DNA of 64,000 nt. It comes from Bradyrhizobium manausense (GTDB lineage Bacteria > Pseudomonadota > Alphaproteobacteria > Rhizobiales > Xanthobacteraceae). Made by a program: the position numbers and the translations under genes. Positions 18,138 to 27,694 of the stretch are shown here, piece after piece (position 1 is the first letter of the stretch; every line of letters begins with the position of its first letter). The stretch spans positions 310,001 through 374,000 of the forward strand of contig NZ_JAFCKB010000001.1 of NCBI RefSeq assembly GCF_018130615.1. Direction: 5' to 3'. The notes under the pieces were generated by a model. The model saw only the letters and a program-made list of their open reading frames with translations, was not told the DNA's origin and did not search any database.

Positions 18138-19103
18138 CTACGCGCTCTTGCGCTGGAACTGGCCCTGCGGGCGGAAGCGCCAGAGATATTGCGGGGCGAT
18201 CGCTTCCAGCGAATCGGCCGTGATGCCGAGGCCTTCCAGCGTCAGGCCCGCCGCCTTCGCCGCATCCGACACGACATTGTCGCGCTCGAGCAGCGTGACC
18301 TGGTCCGGCGTCAGCTTGAACGCGCCCGGGGCGAATTGCAGGAAGGCGGCCTTGAGGCGGGCAAGGCCGAACGACAGCGGCACCAGCATCGGCTTGCGGT
18401 CGGCGATCTCGACGATGGTCTCGATGATCTCCCGCATGGTCAGCACTTCGGGCCCGCCGAGCTCATAGGTCGCGCCCGCCTTGGCCTTGCCGTCGACGGC
18501 GTCCGCAATCGCGGTGGCGACGTCGCCGACATAGACCGGCTGCATTTTGGTCTCACCGCCGATCAGCGGCAGCACCGGCGACAACCGCGCCAGCGCCGCA
18601 AAGCGGTTGGTGAACTGGTCCTCGGGGCCGAACATCACGGAGGGACGGACAATCGTGGCCGACGGCACGGCCGCGCTCACCGCGGCCTCGCCGGCCGCCT
18701 TGGCCTTGGCGTAGCGCGAGGGGGATTCGGCATCGGCGCCGATGGCCGAGACGTGGATCAGCCTTGCGCCGACGGCGGCAGCCGCCTTGGCAACGGTTTC
18801 GGCGCCCTTGGCCTGGACGGCGTCGAACGTCTGGGCCCCGCCCTCGGCGAGGATCCCGACCAGGTTGATCACGACATGCGAATCACGCACCGCCGCCTCG
18901 ACCGAGGCCGGATAGCGCAAGTTCGCCTGAATGGTGTGGACCTGGCCGACCTTGCCGGAGGGCTGAAGGTATCCGGCTAGTTCCGGCCGCCGCACCGCGA
19001 CCCGGACCCGGTAATCCCGCCGGCATAGCGCGCGGACGACATTCCGGCCCAAAAACCCCGATCCGCCGAAAACCGTGACGAGAGTTTCCAGATTCGATGC
19101 CAT
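18138..19103 (-). CDS. NDUFA9-type NAD(P)-binding protein (atypical SDR)
   Basis: A 321-residue atypical SDR with an N-terminal Rossmann motif VFGGSGFLGRNVVRAL. The sequence follows the complex-I NDUFA9 subunit family and the related NAD-dependent epimerase/dehydratases (HVSAIGADAESPSRYAKAKAAGE, VRPSVMFGPEDQFTNRF, QPVYVGDVATAI). In alphaproteobacteria such proteins occur as separate genes and may associate with NADH dehydrogenase or act on quinone-linked lipids. It is convergent with the DprE2-like gene. Confidence 0.85.
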   Translation of the reverse strand: MASNLETLVTVFGGSGFLGRNVVRALCRRDYRVRVAVRRPELAGYLQPSGKVGQVHTIQANLRYPASVEAAVRDSHVVINLVGILAEGGAQTFDAVQAKGAETVAKAAAAVGARLIHVSAIGADAESPSRYAKAKAAGEAAVSAAVPSATIVRPSVMFGPEDQFTNRFAALARLSPVLPLIGGETKMQPVYVGDVATAIADAVDGKAKAGATYELGGPEVLTMREIIETIVEIADRKPMLVPLSFGLARLKAAFLQFAPGAFKLTPDQVTLLERDNVVSDAAKAAGLTLEGLGITADSLEAIAPQYLWRFRPQGQFQRKSA

Positions 19104-19263
19104 GGGAGCTATCCTGGGTCCGTTCCTGCGAAGAGTCGCGTGTTATCAGGCTTGTATCGGCCCCGTTTGCAATGCGCAATCCGCATCGCCAAACCCGGGA
19201 CAAGCATGAATTGACAACGGCGTCACCGAACCGTAGTAACCGCCTCCGTGCCCCAAACGGCAT

Positions 19264-19350
<87 letters not shown>

Positions 19351-19460
19351 TTTTGCGGGATTTGGTCCCAATGAGGGGTGCTTCCAATCGTTGGAGCTAG
19401 CCGGACGGCGATCCCGGGATCGACGCCGCGGAAACTCTCTGGGACCAATCCGCGTCCCCC

Positions 19461-20723
19461 TCACACCACCCTTTTCCCCGCCACCGATTTCTGCACGAAA
19501 TACATCGCGACCAGCGTGATGACCGTCGTTGTTACGACGACGTAGCCGATCCGCTCGAAATGCAGCAGCGAACCATCGGGTTGCTGCGAGATGATCGCGG
19601 CCGCGAGCACCGAGCCGAGCCCTCCGGAGAGCTGCTGGAGCGAGGCGCTGACCGCGCTGAACGAGCCGCGCTGGGTGGAATCGGGGATCGCCGACATCAG
19701 CGCCTGCGACGGGATCATGCGCGAGAAGATGCCGACGAACAGCAGCACGTTGACGGTGATCGCGGTCACCAGCGAGACGTGGCCGAGATGGGTGTAGATC
19801 AGCACCATGAGAACGGTCATGGCGCAGCCGAACACGAAGGTCGGGTATTTGCCGAACGCGTCGCTGGCGCGGCCGACCAGCGGACCCGTGACGATGCTGA
19901 ACAGGCCGGAGACGAGATAGATCGTCGGCAGATGCACGATGTCGATGCCGATATTGTTGACGGTGAAGGCGCTGGAGAACGGCATCAGCATGTAGCCGCC
20001 CGTCGCCAGCAATGTCGTGACGCCGAAGGCCAGCGTGTAGCGCGGCTCGAAGACGGTCGCGACCAGATGGTGAAACGGGTTCTTGTCCTGCTTCAGCTTC
20101 AAATGCGCATCGACCGGCTCCATGGCGAAGGCGATGATGGCGATGGTCACGATCGCGAGGCCCACGATCGCAGCGAAACAGACGTGCCAGTTCCAGTGAT
20201 TGGCGAGAAACAGCCCCGCGGGAATGCCGAGCACCTGGCTCGCGGCAAAGCCGGTCTGGACGAACCCCATCACGCGGCCGCGCAAGTGCAGCGGAAACAA
20301 GTCGGTGATGATGGCCAGCACGATCGAGCCGATCACGCCGCCGAACAGGCCGGTCACGATCCGGCCGAGCAGCAGCACATGGTAATCTTGCGCGACCGCG
20401 CAGAGTGCGGTCCCGAGCGTGAAGCCGACATAGAAGAACAGCAGCAGCCGCTTGCGGTCGAACCGGTCGGCAAAGCCGGCGGCCAAAATGCCCGAAAGTC
20501 CCGCGCTGAAAGCATAGGCCGACACCGCGACGCCGAATTGCCCGGCGGTGATGCCGAGCGAAGGCATCAGGATGGCGCCGAGCGGCGACATGATGATGAA
20601 ATCGAGAATGATCGTGAACTGAGCGAACGCGAGCAGCGCCACGAGGAGTGACTGGTAGCGCGAAAAGCCGCGCTGGCGTTCCTGCTGATCGTCGATCGGC
20701 GCGGCGAGCGTCTGGTCTGTCAT
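19461..20723 (-). CDS. MFS transporter
   Basis: A 420-residue major facilitator with about 12 hydrophobic segments. Motif A is FADRFDRKRLLLF in the loop between helices 2 and 3, and a related copy (GPLVGRASDAFGKYPTF) starts the second half. The first helix follows RYQSLLVALLAFAQFTIILDF, typical of drug/proton antiporter-type carriers. The start at ATG 20723 is chosen; the frame is open to 20894, but the extra residues are not MFS-like. The substrate is unknown. It lies between tRNA-Leu and the UbiA-like gene and could be an exporter of anything from drugs to sugars. Confidence 0.85.
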   Translation of the reverse strand: MTDQTLAAPIDDQQERQRGFSRYQSLLVALLAFAQFTIILDFIIMSPLGAILMPSLGITAGQFGVAVSAYAFSAGLSGILAAGFADRFDRKRLLLFFYVGFTLGTALCAVAQDYHVLLLGRIVTGLFGGVIGSIVLAIITDLFPLHLRGRVMGFVQTGFAASQVLGIPAGLFLANHWNWHVCFAAIVGLAIVTIAIIAFAMEPVDAHLKLKQDKNPFHHLVATVFEPRYTLAFGVTTLLATGGYMLMPFSSAFTVNNIGIDIVHLPTIYLVSGLFSIVTGPLVGRASDAFGKYPTFVFGCAMTVLMVLIYTHLGHVSLVTAITVNVLLFVGIFSRMIPSQALMSAIPDSTQRGSFSAVSASLQQLSGGLGSVLAAAIISQQPDGSLLHFERIGYVVVTTTVITLVAMYFVQKSVAGKRVV

Positions 20724-20979
20724 GGTACCTGAGGCGTGATGGGGGCCGGGCTGAGATAGGGTGGGACGGGCCGATTTCCACCGGCGGAGGGCCCAGGTTT
20801 CGCTGGTATATCCAGCGCGCGCCGGATTGTGGGATCCCTGCAACAGGCTGGCGACTCGCCCGCCTCCAGCCGGGGTTAAGCCGCCCTTAGCCAATGCCCC
20901 CTAGGCTCGCGGCCGTCCCTTTCCCGCGAAGCCACCAGTCCATGGGCCGGCCGTATCGCGGTCAGTCAGAGCGTTTCGG

Positions 20980-22305
20980 ATGGAGCAGCCCGTCTGGCAT
21001 TATGATCGGAGTGAGGCGGCGCCGGATTCTGTCCCGGCGCCGGGCCGCACGCTCGTCATCGATCTCGAGGGCGCGCTGCTGCGCTCGGAATTGCTGCTGG
21101 AAGCGCTGTTCTCCAGCCCCGCCCGCATGCTGGCCCGTTTCGGCGCGGGCGGACGTGCAGGCATGGCCGCGCTCACGGATATCCTGGCGCGCGCCGAGCT
21201 CGACTATGCCCACCTGCCCTACGATTCCGGCGTGCTGAACCAGGCGCTGGCGGCGCGGGCGCGGGGCGCGAAGATTTATCTGGTCGCGGGCCGCTTCGCC
21301 GGACATGCCGCAGGCATCGCCGCGCATCTCGGTTTTGACGGCGTCGTTACGCCCCTCGATCTCGCCGCGGGCGACAATCTGCCGTTCGATCGCGCTTCGA
21401 TCGAACGCATCGACCGCGTCAGCCACGGCCGCGCCAGTCTTAAGACCTGGGCCAAGGCGCTGCGGCTCTATCAATATGCCAAGAACACGCTGCTGTTCGT
21501 GCCCGCGATCACCGCGCATCAAATGAATGTTGCGACGCTCGGCATCACGCTGCTGGCGTTCCTGGCGTTCTCGGCCTGCGCGTCGGGCGCCTATCTGATG
21601 AACGACCTGCTCGATCTCGCCGCCGATCGCCAGCATCCGACCAAGCGCCATCGCGCGCTCGCGGCGGGCGATTTGCCGATCTCGTCCGCGCTATCGGCAA
21701 TCCCGGTCCTGTGGACCTTTGCCGTCGCCGCCAGCCTCTGCATCTCGCCGCTGTTCCTCGGCGTGCTCGCCGCTTATCTCGCCACCACCATCGCCTATTC
21801 GCTCGTGCTCAAGCGCAAGATGCTGGTCGACGTCGTCACGCTCGCCGGCCTCTATTCCTTGCGCATCGTCGCAGGCGCGGTCGCGGCCGGTGTCGTGCTG
21901 TCGGAATGGCTGATGGTGTTCTCGCTGTTCGTGTTCACCTCGCTCGCGCTGATCAAGCGCTTCAGCGAGCTCAGCATGCGCCAGGGCGAGGGCCTTTCCG
22001 ATCCCTCCAACCGCGACTACCGCATCAGCGATCTGCACATCATCGCCGCGATGGCGGCGGCGAGCGCCATGAATGCGGTCACCGTGTTTGCACTCTATGT
22101 GTCGTCCTCCGCGGTGACGCCGCTCTACAGCCGTCCCTGGATGCTCTGGCTGCTCGCGCCCCTGCTGCTCTACTGGTTCGGCCGGGCCCTGATGATCGCG
22201 CATCGCCGCGAGATGCCTGACGATCCCATCATCTATGCGTTCCGGGACGGCGCCAGCCGCACCACCGTGGCGGCGATGGTCTGCATCATGCTGGCGGCGA
22301 TCTGA
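20980..22305 (+). CDS. HAD-UbiA fusion prenyltransferase (DPPR-synthase-like)
   Basis: A 441-residue fusion. Residues about 20-140 form a HAD-like domain (TLVIDLEGALLRSELLLE) whose second catalytic Asp is Glu and whose motif II lacks Ser/Thr (YLVAGRFAGHA), so it is probably not an active phosphatase. The rest is a UbiA membrane prenyltransferase with the Asp-rich motif NDLLDLAADRQHPTKRHR and a second motif near YSLVLKRKMLVDVVTLAG. This architecture resembles decaprenyl-phosphate phosphoribosyltransferase (Rv3806c/UbiA). With DprE1/DprE2-like genes 3-5 kb away, it could make the polyprenyl-phosphoryl ribose precursor. Confidence 0.82.
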   Translation: MEQPVWHYDRSEAAPDSVPAPGRTLVIDLEGALLRSELLLEALFSSPARMLARFGAGGRAGMAALTDILARAELDYAHLPYDSGVLNQALAARARGAKIYLVAGRFAGHAAGIAAHLGFDGVVTPLDLAAGDNLPFDRASIERIDRVSHGRASLKTWAKALRLYQYAKNTLLFVPAITAHQMNVATLGITLLAFLAFSACASGAYLMNDLLDLAADRQHPTKRHRALAAGDLPISSALSAIPVLWTFAVAASLCISPLFLGVLAAYLATTIAYSLVLKRKMLVDVVTLAGLYSLRIVAGAVAAGVVLSEWLMVFSLFVFTSLALIKRFSELSMRQGEGLSDPSNRDYRISDLHIIAAMAAASAMNAVTVFALYVSSSAVTPLYSRPWMLWLLAPLLLYWFGRALMIAHRREMPDDPIIYAFRDGASRTTVAAMVCIMLAAI

Positions 22306-22424
22306 CACGAGGCTATCTTGCCTGTCTCCGCGCTTGCGCCGCCGGTCCGCAGTGGATACATCGCGGACCATCCGACTGGCCTATGATGACGACGCGACCG
22401 ATTCGATTGAGGGTTTGAAACGCC

Positions 22425-23039
22425 ATGACCGTACGCCTGCATCGCGGCGACCTGCCTGATCTCTCCCGCTACACCGGCGCGGTGGCGATCGACACCGAGA
22501 CAATGGGGCTGAATCCGCACCGCGACCGGCTCTGCGTGGTCCAGCTCTCGCCCGGCGACGGCAGCGCCGACGTGGTGCAGATCCCCAAGGGCCACACCGA
22601 CGCGCCCAACCTGAAGGCCCTGCTCGCCAACCCCGCCAACACGAAAATCTTCCATTTCGCCCGGTTCGACGTCGCGGTGCTGTACCAGACCTTCGGCGTG
22701 ATGACCGGCCCGATCTACTGCACCAAGATCGCCTCGCGCCTGACCCGCACCTATACCGACCGCCACGGCCTCAAGGACCTCGTGCGCGAGGTGCTCAATG
22801 TCGATCTCTCCAAGCAGCAGCAATCCAGCGACTGGGGTTCCGACAGCCTGACCGAGCCGCAGCTCGCCTACGCCGCCTCCGACGTGCTGCATCTGCACGG
22901 CTTGCGCGAGCGCCTCGACGCCATGCTGGTCCGGGAGGGCCGCACCGCACTGGCCAAGGCCTGTTTCGATTTCCTGCCGACCCGCGCCCTGCTCGACCTC
23001 CAGGGTTGGGCGGAAGAGGACATTTTCGCGCATTCCTGA
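22425..23039 (+). CDS. rnd: Ribonuclease D (exonuclease domain only)
   Basis: A 204-residue 3'-5' exonuclease of the DEDD-y type. Exo I is VAIDTETMGLNP, Exo II is HFARFDVAVLY, and Exo III is QLAYAASDVLHLHGL. It is much shorter than enterobacterial RNase D (about 375 residues) because the C-terminal HRDC domains are absent, as in other alphaproteobacterial members. The enzyme trims 3' ends of stable RNA. It sits just upstream of lptC. Confidence 0.92.
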   Translation: MTVRLHRGDLPDLSRYTGAVAIDTETMGLNPHRDRLCVVQLSPGDGSADVVQIPKGHTDAPNLKALLANPANTKIFHFARFDVAVLYQTFGVMTGPIYCTKIASRLTRTYTDRHGLKDLVREVLNVDLSKQQQSSDWGSDSLTEPQLAYAASDVLHLHGLRERLDAMLVREGRTALAKACFDFLPTRALLDLQGWAEEDIFAHS

Positions 23040-23183
23040 GTCCTCGACCGCCGGCTAGGCTTGGGGGATCGCCCCGTTTCGGACACTTTCATGCGGCCTG
23101 TCGCGGGCTGCATATTGTGGTGGCGCCGGGTACAATGGCGCGCCTGCTAACCGGACCAGGCGAGCGACACCTCGGGAGCTCAG

Positions 23184-23918
23184 GTGAATTCGGCCCAGAA
23201 TCCAACCTACGACGCCGCGCTTGCGGCGAAGTTTGCCAGCGCGGCGCGCCATAGCCGCCTGGTGCGGATTCTGCGCATCGCAGTGCCGGCGACGGTGGCC
23301 GCATCCATGGCCGCGATCGTCGCCGTCTCGACCTTCCTCAATCCCTACAAGATCCCCATCAAGCTCGACTCCGGAAATCTCGTGGTCACAGGCACCAAGA
23401 TCACGATGGAATCGCCGCACCTCTCCGGCTTCACGCCGGATCAACGCCCCTACGAGCTCTGGGCCAAGACCGCGACGCAGGACATCACCGACCCCGATCA
23501 TGTCGACCTCAATGATCTGCGCGCGAAGGTGTTGATGGAGGACAAATCGACCCTGCTGCTCGATGCCCGCACCGGCCGCTTCGACAACAAGCAGCAGCAG
23601 CTCGATTTGCACAAGGATATCTTCCTGCGCACCTCGACCGGCTATGAGGCGCGGCTGAACTCGGCTTTCGTCGACATGAACAAGGGCACGGTGTCGTCCG
23701 ACGATCATGTCGACGTCAAGCTGACCAACGGCACGCTGACCGCCGACCGCCTGCGCATCACGGAAGGCGGTGACGTCATTCGCTTCGAAGGCAATGTCGT
23801 GATGCATCTGGACAAGATCAGCACGGATGACGCCGCGCCCGCTCCGGTCGAGCAGCCCGCGCCGCCGCCGGCGCCGGCGCCGGCGAAGTCCAGAAACAAG
23901 TCTGCGAACTCAAAGTGA
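23184..23918 (+). CDS. lptC: LPS export protein LptC
   Basis: A 244-residue bitopic protein: an N-terminal cytosolic stretch, one membrane helix (IAVPATVAASMAAIVAVSTF) and a periplasmic beta-jellyroll (LptC/DUF1239). It carries lipopolysaccharide from the LptB2FG pump to LptA. The start is a GTG at 23184. Characteristic text: MESPHLSGFTPDQRPYELWA and LDARTGRFDNKQQQLDL. The C-terminus is a Pro/Ala-rich tail. Its stop overlaps the frame of lptA (GTGA at 23915-23918), so it is translationally coupled to lptA. Confidence 0.93.
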   Translation: MNSAQNPTYDAALAAKFASAARHSRLVRILRIAVPATVAASMAAIVAVSTFLNPYKIPIKLDSGNLVVTGTKITMESPHLSGFTPDQRPYELWAKTATQDITDPDHVDLNDLRAKVLMEDKSTLLLDARTGRFDNKQQQLDLHKDIFLRTSTGYEARLNSAFVDMNKGTVSSDDHVDVKLTNGTLTADRLRITEGGDVIRFEGNVVMHLDKISTDDAAPAPVEQPAPPPAPAPAKSRNKSANSK

Positions 23919-23923
23919 TTTTC

Positions 23924-24655
23924 ATGGCCAGCATTTTTCCGCGCAACGACCGCAAGCGTCGCGCCATCGTCGCAGCCGCCGCACTTGCCGGCGGCGCGCT
24001 GATGGCGATGGGTGCAGCCGTCGCACAAAGCACGATGCAAGGCGTGCCCAATGCGATGCAGGGCTTTTCGCAGAACCGCGATCAACCGATCCAGATCGAG
24101 GCCGCCTCGCTCGAGATGCGCGACAAGAAGAAGGAGGCGACCTTCTCGGGCAATGTGAAGGTGGTTCAGGGCGACACCACCATGACCTCGAAGACGCTGG
24201 TGGTGTTTTACGAATCGAGCAGCGACAAGCAGGCCGCGCCGCAGGCAGCGCCGGCCCCATCCGCGTCCGCAAAGGGCCAGAAGGGCGCGCCGATGCAATC
24301 GGCGACACCGGGCCCGGGCGGCGCCTCCTCGATCAAGCGGCTGGAAGCGCGCGGCAATGTCGTCGTCACCCAGAAGGACCAGGTGGTGACAGGCGAAACC
24401 GCCGTGTTCGACACCAAGACCAACCTCATCACCATGCTCGGCGGCGTGGTGCTGACGCAGTGCCAGAACGTGCTGCGCGGCGACCGCCTCATGGTCGACA
24501 TGACCACCGGCGTCTCGCGGGTGGAATCCGACAGCGGCAAGGTGCAGGGGCTGTTCGTCCAGACCCAGGGCGGCGCGAACGGCAAATGCGGAACGCCCGT
24601 CGCTCCCGGCGCGGGCTCGCCTATGCAGTTGCCCGGCTCAGGGAAGCAAAAGTAA
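23924..24655 (+). CDS. lptA: LPS export periplasmic bridge protein LptA
   Basis: A 243-residue OstA/LptA-type protein with a signal peptide (RRAIVAAAALAGGALMAMGAAVAQ). The OstA-like beta-jellyroll begins QPIQIEAASLEMRDKKKEATFSG and continues with GDTTMTSKTLVVFYES; a proline/alanine-rich insertion splits it at about residues 105-140. LptA oligomers bridge LptC and the outer-membrane LptD. Start uncertain: ATG at 23924, or the GTG at 23915 that overlaps the lptC stop. It is longer than E. coli LptA (185 residues) because of the insertion. Confidence 0.92.
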   Translation: MASIFPRNDRKRRAIVAAAALAGGALMAMGAAVAQSTMQGVPNAMQGFSQNRDQPIQIEAASLEMRDKKKEATFSGNVKVVQGDTTMTSKTLVVFYESSSDKQAAPQAAPAPSASAKGQKGAPMQSATPGPGGASSIKRLEARGNVVVTQKDQVVTGETAVFDTKTNLITMLGGVVLTQCQNVLRGDRLMVDMTTGVSRVESDSGKVQGLFVQTQGGANGKCGTPVAPGAGSPMQLPGSGKQK

Positions 24656-24877
24656 ATTCCAAAAGTAACTTCAATGGCTTGGCCCAGATGCGGGCGATCC
24701 GAGGTTGAAGCTTGCCCGGTGAGACTGTATTTAGCGCGCAGGGCTTTCGAAGCGGGGTCCGCCGCTTTTCGGGCGTGTTTCACTGGGCATGAGACATCCC
24801 TTCACTCATGCTGCGTCGGCGAAGCGAAAAGCCGGGGCGGCAGATCGCGCGAGCACGCGAAAGGCTAGAAGGCGGGG

Positions 24878-25879
24878 ATGGTCGATCTCTTCAGCATGTT
24901 CCGTCGGCGCCCCGCCAAGCGCGGCCGGCCAGGATTTGCCCGTCAGGACATCACCGCGCTCGGTGACAGCGTCGGCGGCCTGGTGACGAGCCCGGTGCGG
25001 GATTCGCCGCCGATGGCCCGTGAGCAGCCCATGCAGGCCACGGACCCCTATGGCGTCGAGGCGCCGCCACGGCCGCGGCCGGCGCCGGCCCAGCCGCCCC
25101 AAGCCAGGCCCGTCGCAAAGTCCAACGGCACGGGCGGACCGCAGCTGTTGCGGCGGCCGGGCTTCCTGGCTGTGCATAGCGTGGAAAAAGCCTTCGGCAG
25201 CCGCCAGGTCGTGCGCGGCGTCAGCATCTATGTCCGCCGCGGCGAAGCGGTCGGCCTGCTTGGTCCGAACGGTGCCGGCAAGACCACGGTGTTCTACATG
25301 ATCACCGGCCTGATCAAGGCCGATCGCGGCGCGATCGAGCTCGACGGCCACGACGTCACCCAGCTGCCGATGTATCAGCGCGCGCGGCTCGGCATCGGCT
25401 ATCTGCCGCAGGAAGCCTCGATTTTCCGCGGCCTCACCGTCGAGCAGAACATCCGCGCCGTGCTCGAAGTGGTGGAGCCCTCACGCAAGAAGCGCGAGCA
25501 GCAGCTCGACGCCCTGCTCGACGAATTCAACATCACGCGCCTCAGAAAATCGCCGTCGATCGCGCTGTCCGGCGGCGAGCGCCGCCGCGTCGAGATTGCG
25601 CGCGCGCTGGCAACGCGTCCGAACTACATGCTGCTCGACGAGCCCTTCGCGGGCATCGATCCGATCGCGGTCGGCGACATTCAGGACCTGGTCCGCCATC
25701 TCACCAACCGCGGCATCGGCGTCTTGATCACCGACCACAATGTTCGCGAGACGCTCGGCCTCACCGATCGCGCCTATATCGTCTATGCCGGTGAGATCCT
25801 GACGGAGGGGAGTCCGGACGAGATTGTCGCCGATCCGGATGTTCGCCGCCTTTACCTTGGCGAGGAATTCCGCCTCTAG
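24878..25879 (+). CDS. lptB: LPS export ABC transporter ATPase LptB
   Basis: A 333-residue ABC ATPase that powers LPS extraction by LptFG. Walker A GPNGAGKTTVFY, Q-loop LPQEASIF, signature LSGGERRRVEIARAL and Walker B YMLLDEPFAGIDP are intact. The first about 90 residues are a Pro/Arg/Ala-rich extension absent from E. coli LptB (241 residues); it is low in complexity and probably disordered. AAGGCGGGG lies just before the ATG. It is 222 bp downstream of lptA and 90 bp upstream of rpoN, the conserved alphaproteobacterial order. Confidence 0.96.
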   Translation: MVDLFSMFRRRPAKRGRPGFARQDITALGDSVGGLVTSPVRDSPPMAREQPMQATDPYGVEAPPRPRPAPAQPPQARPVAKSNGTGGPQLLRRPGFLAVHSVEKAFGSRQVVRGVSIYVRRGEAVGLLGPNGAGKTTVFYMITGLIKADRGAIELDGHDVTQLPMYQRARLGIGYLPQEASIFRGLTVEQNIRAVLEVVEPSRKKREQQLDALLDEFNITRLRKSPSIALSGGERRRVEIARALATRPNYMLLDEPFAGIDPIAVGDIQDLVRHLTNRGIGVLITDHNVRETLGLTDRAYIVYAGEILTEGSPDEIVADPDVRRLYLGEEFRL

Positions 25880-25969
25880 CCCTTTTTTCCAATTCGTCAA
25901 GGCGTGTACATCGCGCCAGGACTGAGATAAGCAAGAATCGGACCAATTTTCGGGAACGGTTCTTGTTAG

Positions 25970-27610
25970 ATGGCGCTTTCGCAGAGATTAGAGTTCCGGC
26001 AATCGCAGTCGCTGGTCATGACGCCGCAGCTGATGCAGGCGATCAAGCTGCTGCAATTGTCCAATCTCGATCTCACGACCTTCGTGGAGGAGGAGCTCGA
26101 GCGCAATCCCCTGCTGGAGCGGGCCAATGACGAGGCCGGCGGTGGCGAGGCCCCGGCCGAGGCCGGCGCGTTCAGTGACCATGATGGCGAAGATTCAGGC
26201 AGCCAGGGCGACGGTCAGGGCGACGCTGACGGTTTTGGCGGCAGCGGCGATGCCTTCGAGCCCGGCCAGGAAGAATGGATGAGCAAGGATCTCGGCACCC
26301 GCGCCGAGATCGAGCAGACCCTGGACACGGGCCTGGACAATGTCTTCTCCGAGGAGCCGGCCGAGACTGCGGCACGCAACGCCCAGGATGCCGCGCCGAC
26401 CACCTATACCGAATGGGGCGGTGGTGCCTCCGGTGACGAGGACTACAATCTCGAAGCCTTCGTCGCCGCGGAAACCACGCTCAGTGACCATCTTGCCGAG
26501 CAGCTCTCGGTCGCCTTCACCGGCGCGGCGCAGCGCATGATCGGCCAGTATTTGATCGACCTCGTCGATGAGGCCGGTTATCTGCCGCCGGATCTCGGCC
26601 AGGCGGCCGAGCGCCTTGGCGCAACGCAAAAGGACGTCGAGGACGTTCTTGCCGTGCTGCAAAAATTCGATCCGCCCGGCGTCTGCGCGCGCAATTTGAG
26701 CGAATGCCTGGCGATCCAGCTCCGCGAGCTCGACCGCTACGATCCCGCGATGCAGGCCCTGGTCGAGCATCTCGATCTCCTCGCCAAGCGTGACATCGCG
26801 AGCCTTCGCAAGCTCTGCGGCGTCGACGACGAGGACATCGCCGACATGATCGGCGAGATCCGCCGGCTCAATCCCAAGCCCGGCATGAAGTTCGGCTCGG
26901 CGCGCCTGCAGACCATGGTGCCCGACGTCTATGTCCGCCCGGGTCCGGATGGCGGCTGGCATGTCGAGCTCAACAGTGACACCTTGCCGCGTGTGCTGGT
27001 GAATCAGACCTACTATTCCGAGCTGTCGAAGAAGATCGGCAAGGACGGCGACAAATCCTATTTCACCGACGCGCTGCAGAACGCGACCTGGCTGGTGCGC
27101 GCCCTGGACCAGCGCGCCCGCACCATCCTGAAGGTCGCGACCGAGATCGTGCGCCAGCAGGACGGCTTCTTCACCCATGGTGTCGCACATTTGCGGCCGC
27201 TGAATCTGAAAGCCGTGGCCGACGCCATCCAGATGCATGAATCGACGGTGTCGCGCGTCACCGCCAACAAATACATGGCGACAAATCGCGGCACATTCGA
27301 GTTGAAATATTTCTTCACCGCCTCGATCGCCTCGGCCGACGGCGGCGAGGCGCACTCGGCGGAGGCCGTGCGTCACCACATCAAGCAGCTGATCGATTCG
27401 GAAGCGCCGTCCGCGATCCTGTCGGATGATACCATCGTGGAACGCTTACGCGCCTCGGGCATTGATATTGCCCGCCGCACGGTCGCGAAGTACCGCGAAG
27501 CCATGCGCATTCCGTCCTCGGTGCAACGCCGTCGCGATAAGCAGAGCGCTCTTGGTAACGTCCTTTCCACCGCAATGTCCGACCGCTCCCGCAACCCCGA
27601 ACCGGCCTGA
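25970..27610 (+). CDS. rpoN: RNA polymerase sigma-54 factor
   Basis: A 546-residue sigma-54. Region I is the Gln/Leu-rich MALSQRLEFRQSQSLVMTPQ segment that contacts activator ATPases; region II (residues about 55-140) is very acidic. The core-binding region, the HTH region (MHESTVSRVTANKYMATNRG) and the RpoN box (ARRTVAKYREAM) that reads the -24 promoter element are intact. Bradyrhizobium species often have two rpoN copies; the lptB-rpoN-hpf-ptsN setting fits the copy kept at the ancestral locus. It controls nitrogen fixation and assimilation genes. Confidence 0.97.
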   Translation: MALSQRLEFRQSQSLVMTPQLMQAIKLLQLSNLDLTTFVEEELERNPLLERANDEAGGGEAPAEAGAFSDHDGEDSGSQGDGQGDADGFGGSGDAFEPGQEEWMSKDLGTRAEIEQTLDTGLDNVFSEEPAETAARNAQDAAPTTYTEWGGGASGDEDYNLEAFVAAETTLSDHLAEQLSVAFTGAAQRMIGQYLIDLVDEAGYLPPDLGQAAERLGATQKDVEDVLAVLQKFDPPGVCARNLSECLAIQLRELDRYDPAMQALVEHLDLLAKRDIASLRKLCGVDDEDIADMIGEIRRLNPKPGMKFGSARLQTMVPDVYVRPGPDGGWHVELNSDTLPRVLVNQTYYSELSKKIGKDGDKSYFTDALQNATWLVRALDQRARTILKVATEIVRQQDGFFTHGVAHLRPLNLKAVADAIQMHESTVSRVTANKYMATNRGTFELKYFFTASIASADGGEAHSAEAVRHHIKQLIDSEAPSAILSDDTIVERLRASGIDIARRTVAKYREAMRIPSSVQRRRDKQSALGNVLSTAMSDRSRNPEPA

Positions 27611-27694
27611 TTGCGCTGGCGCGAAATCGCGCTACTCTCACCTCCCCATCGCGACCGATCCAAGCTGGGCCAATTGAACCAAGCGAGGCATCAC

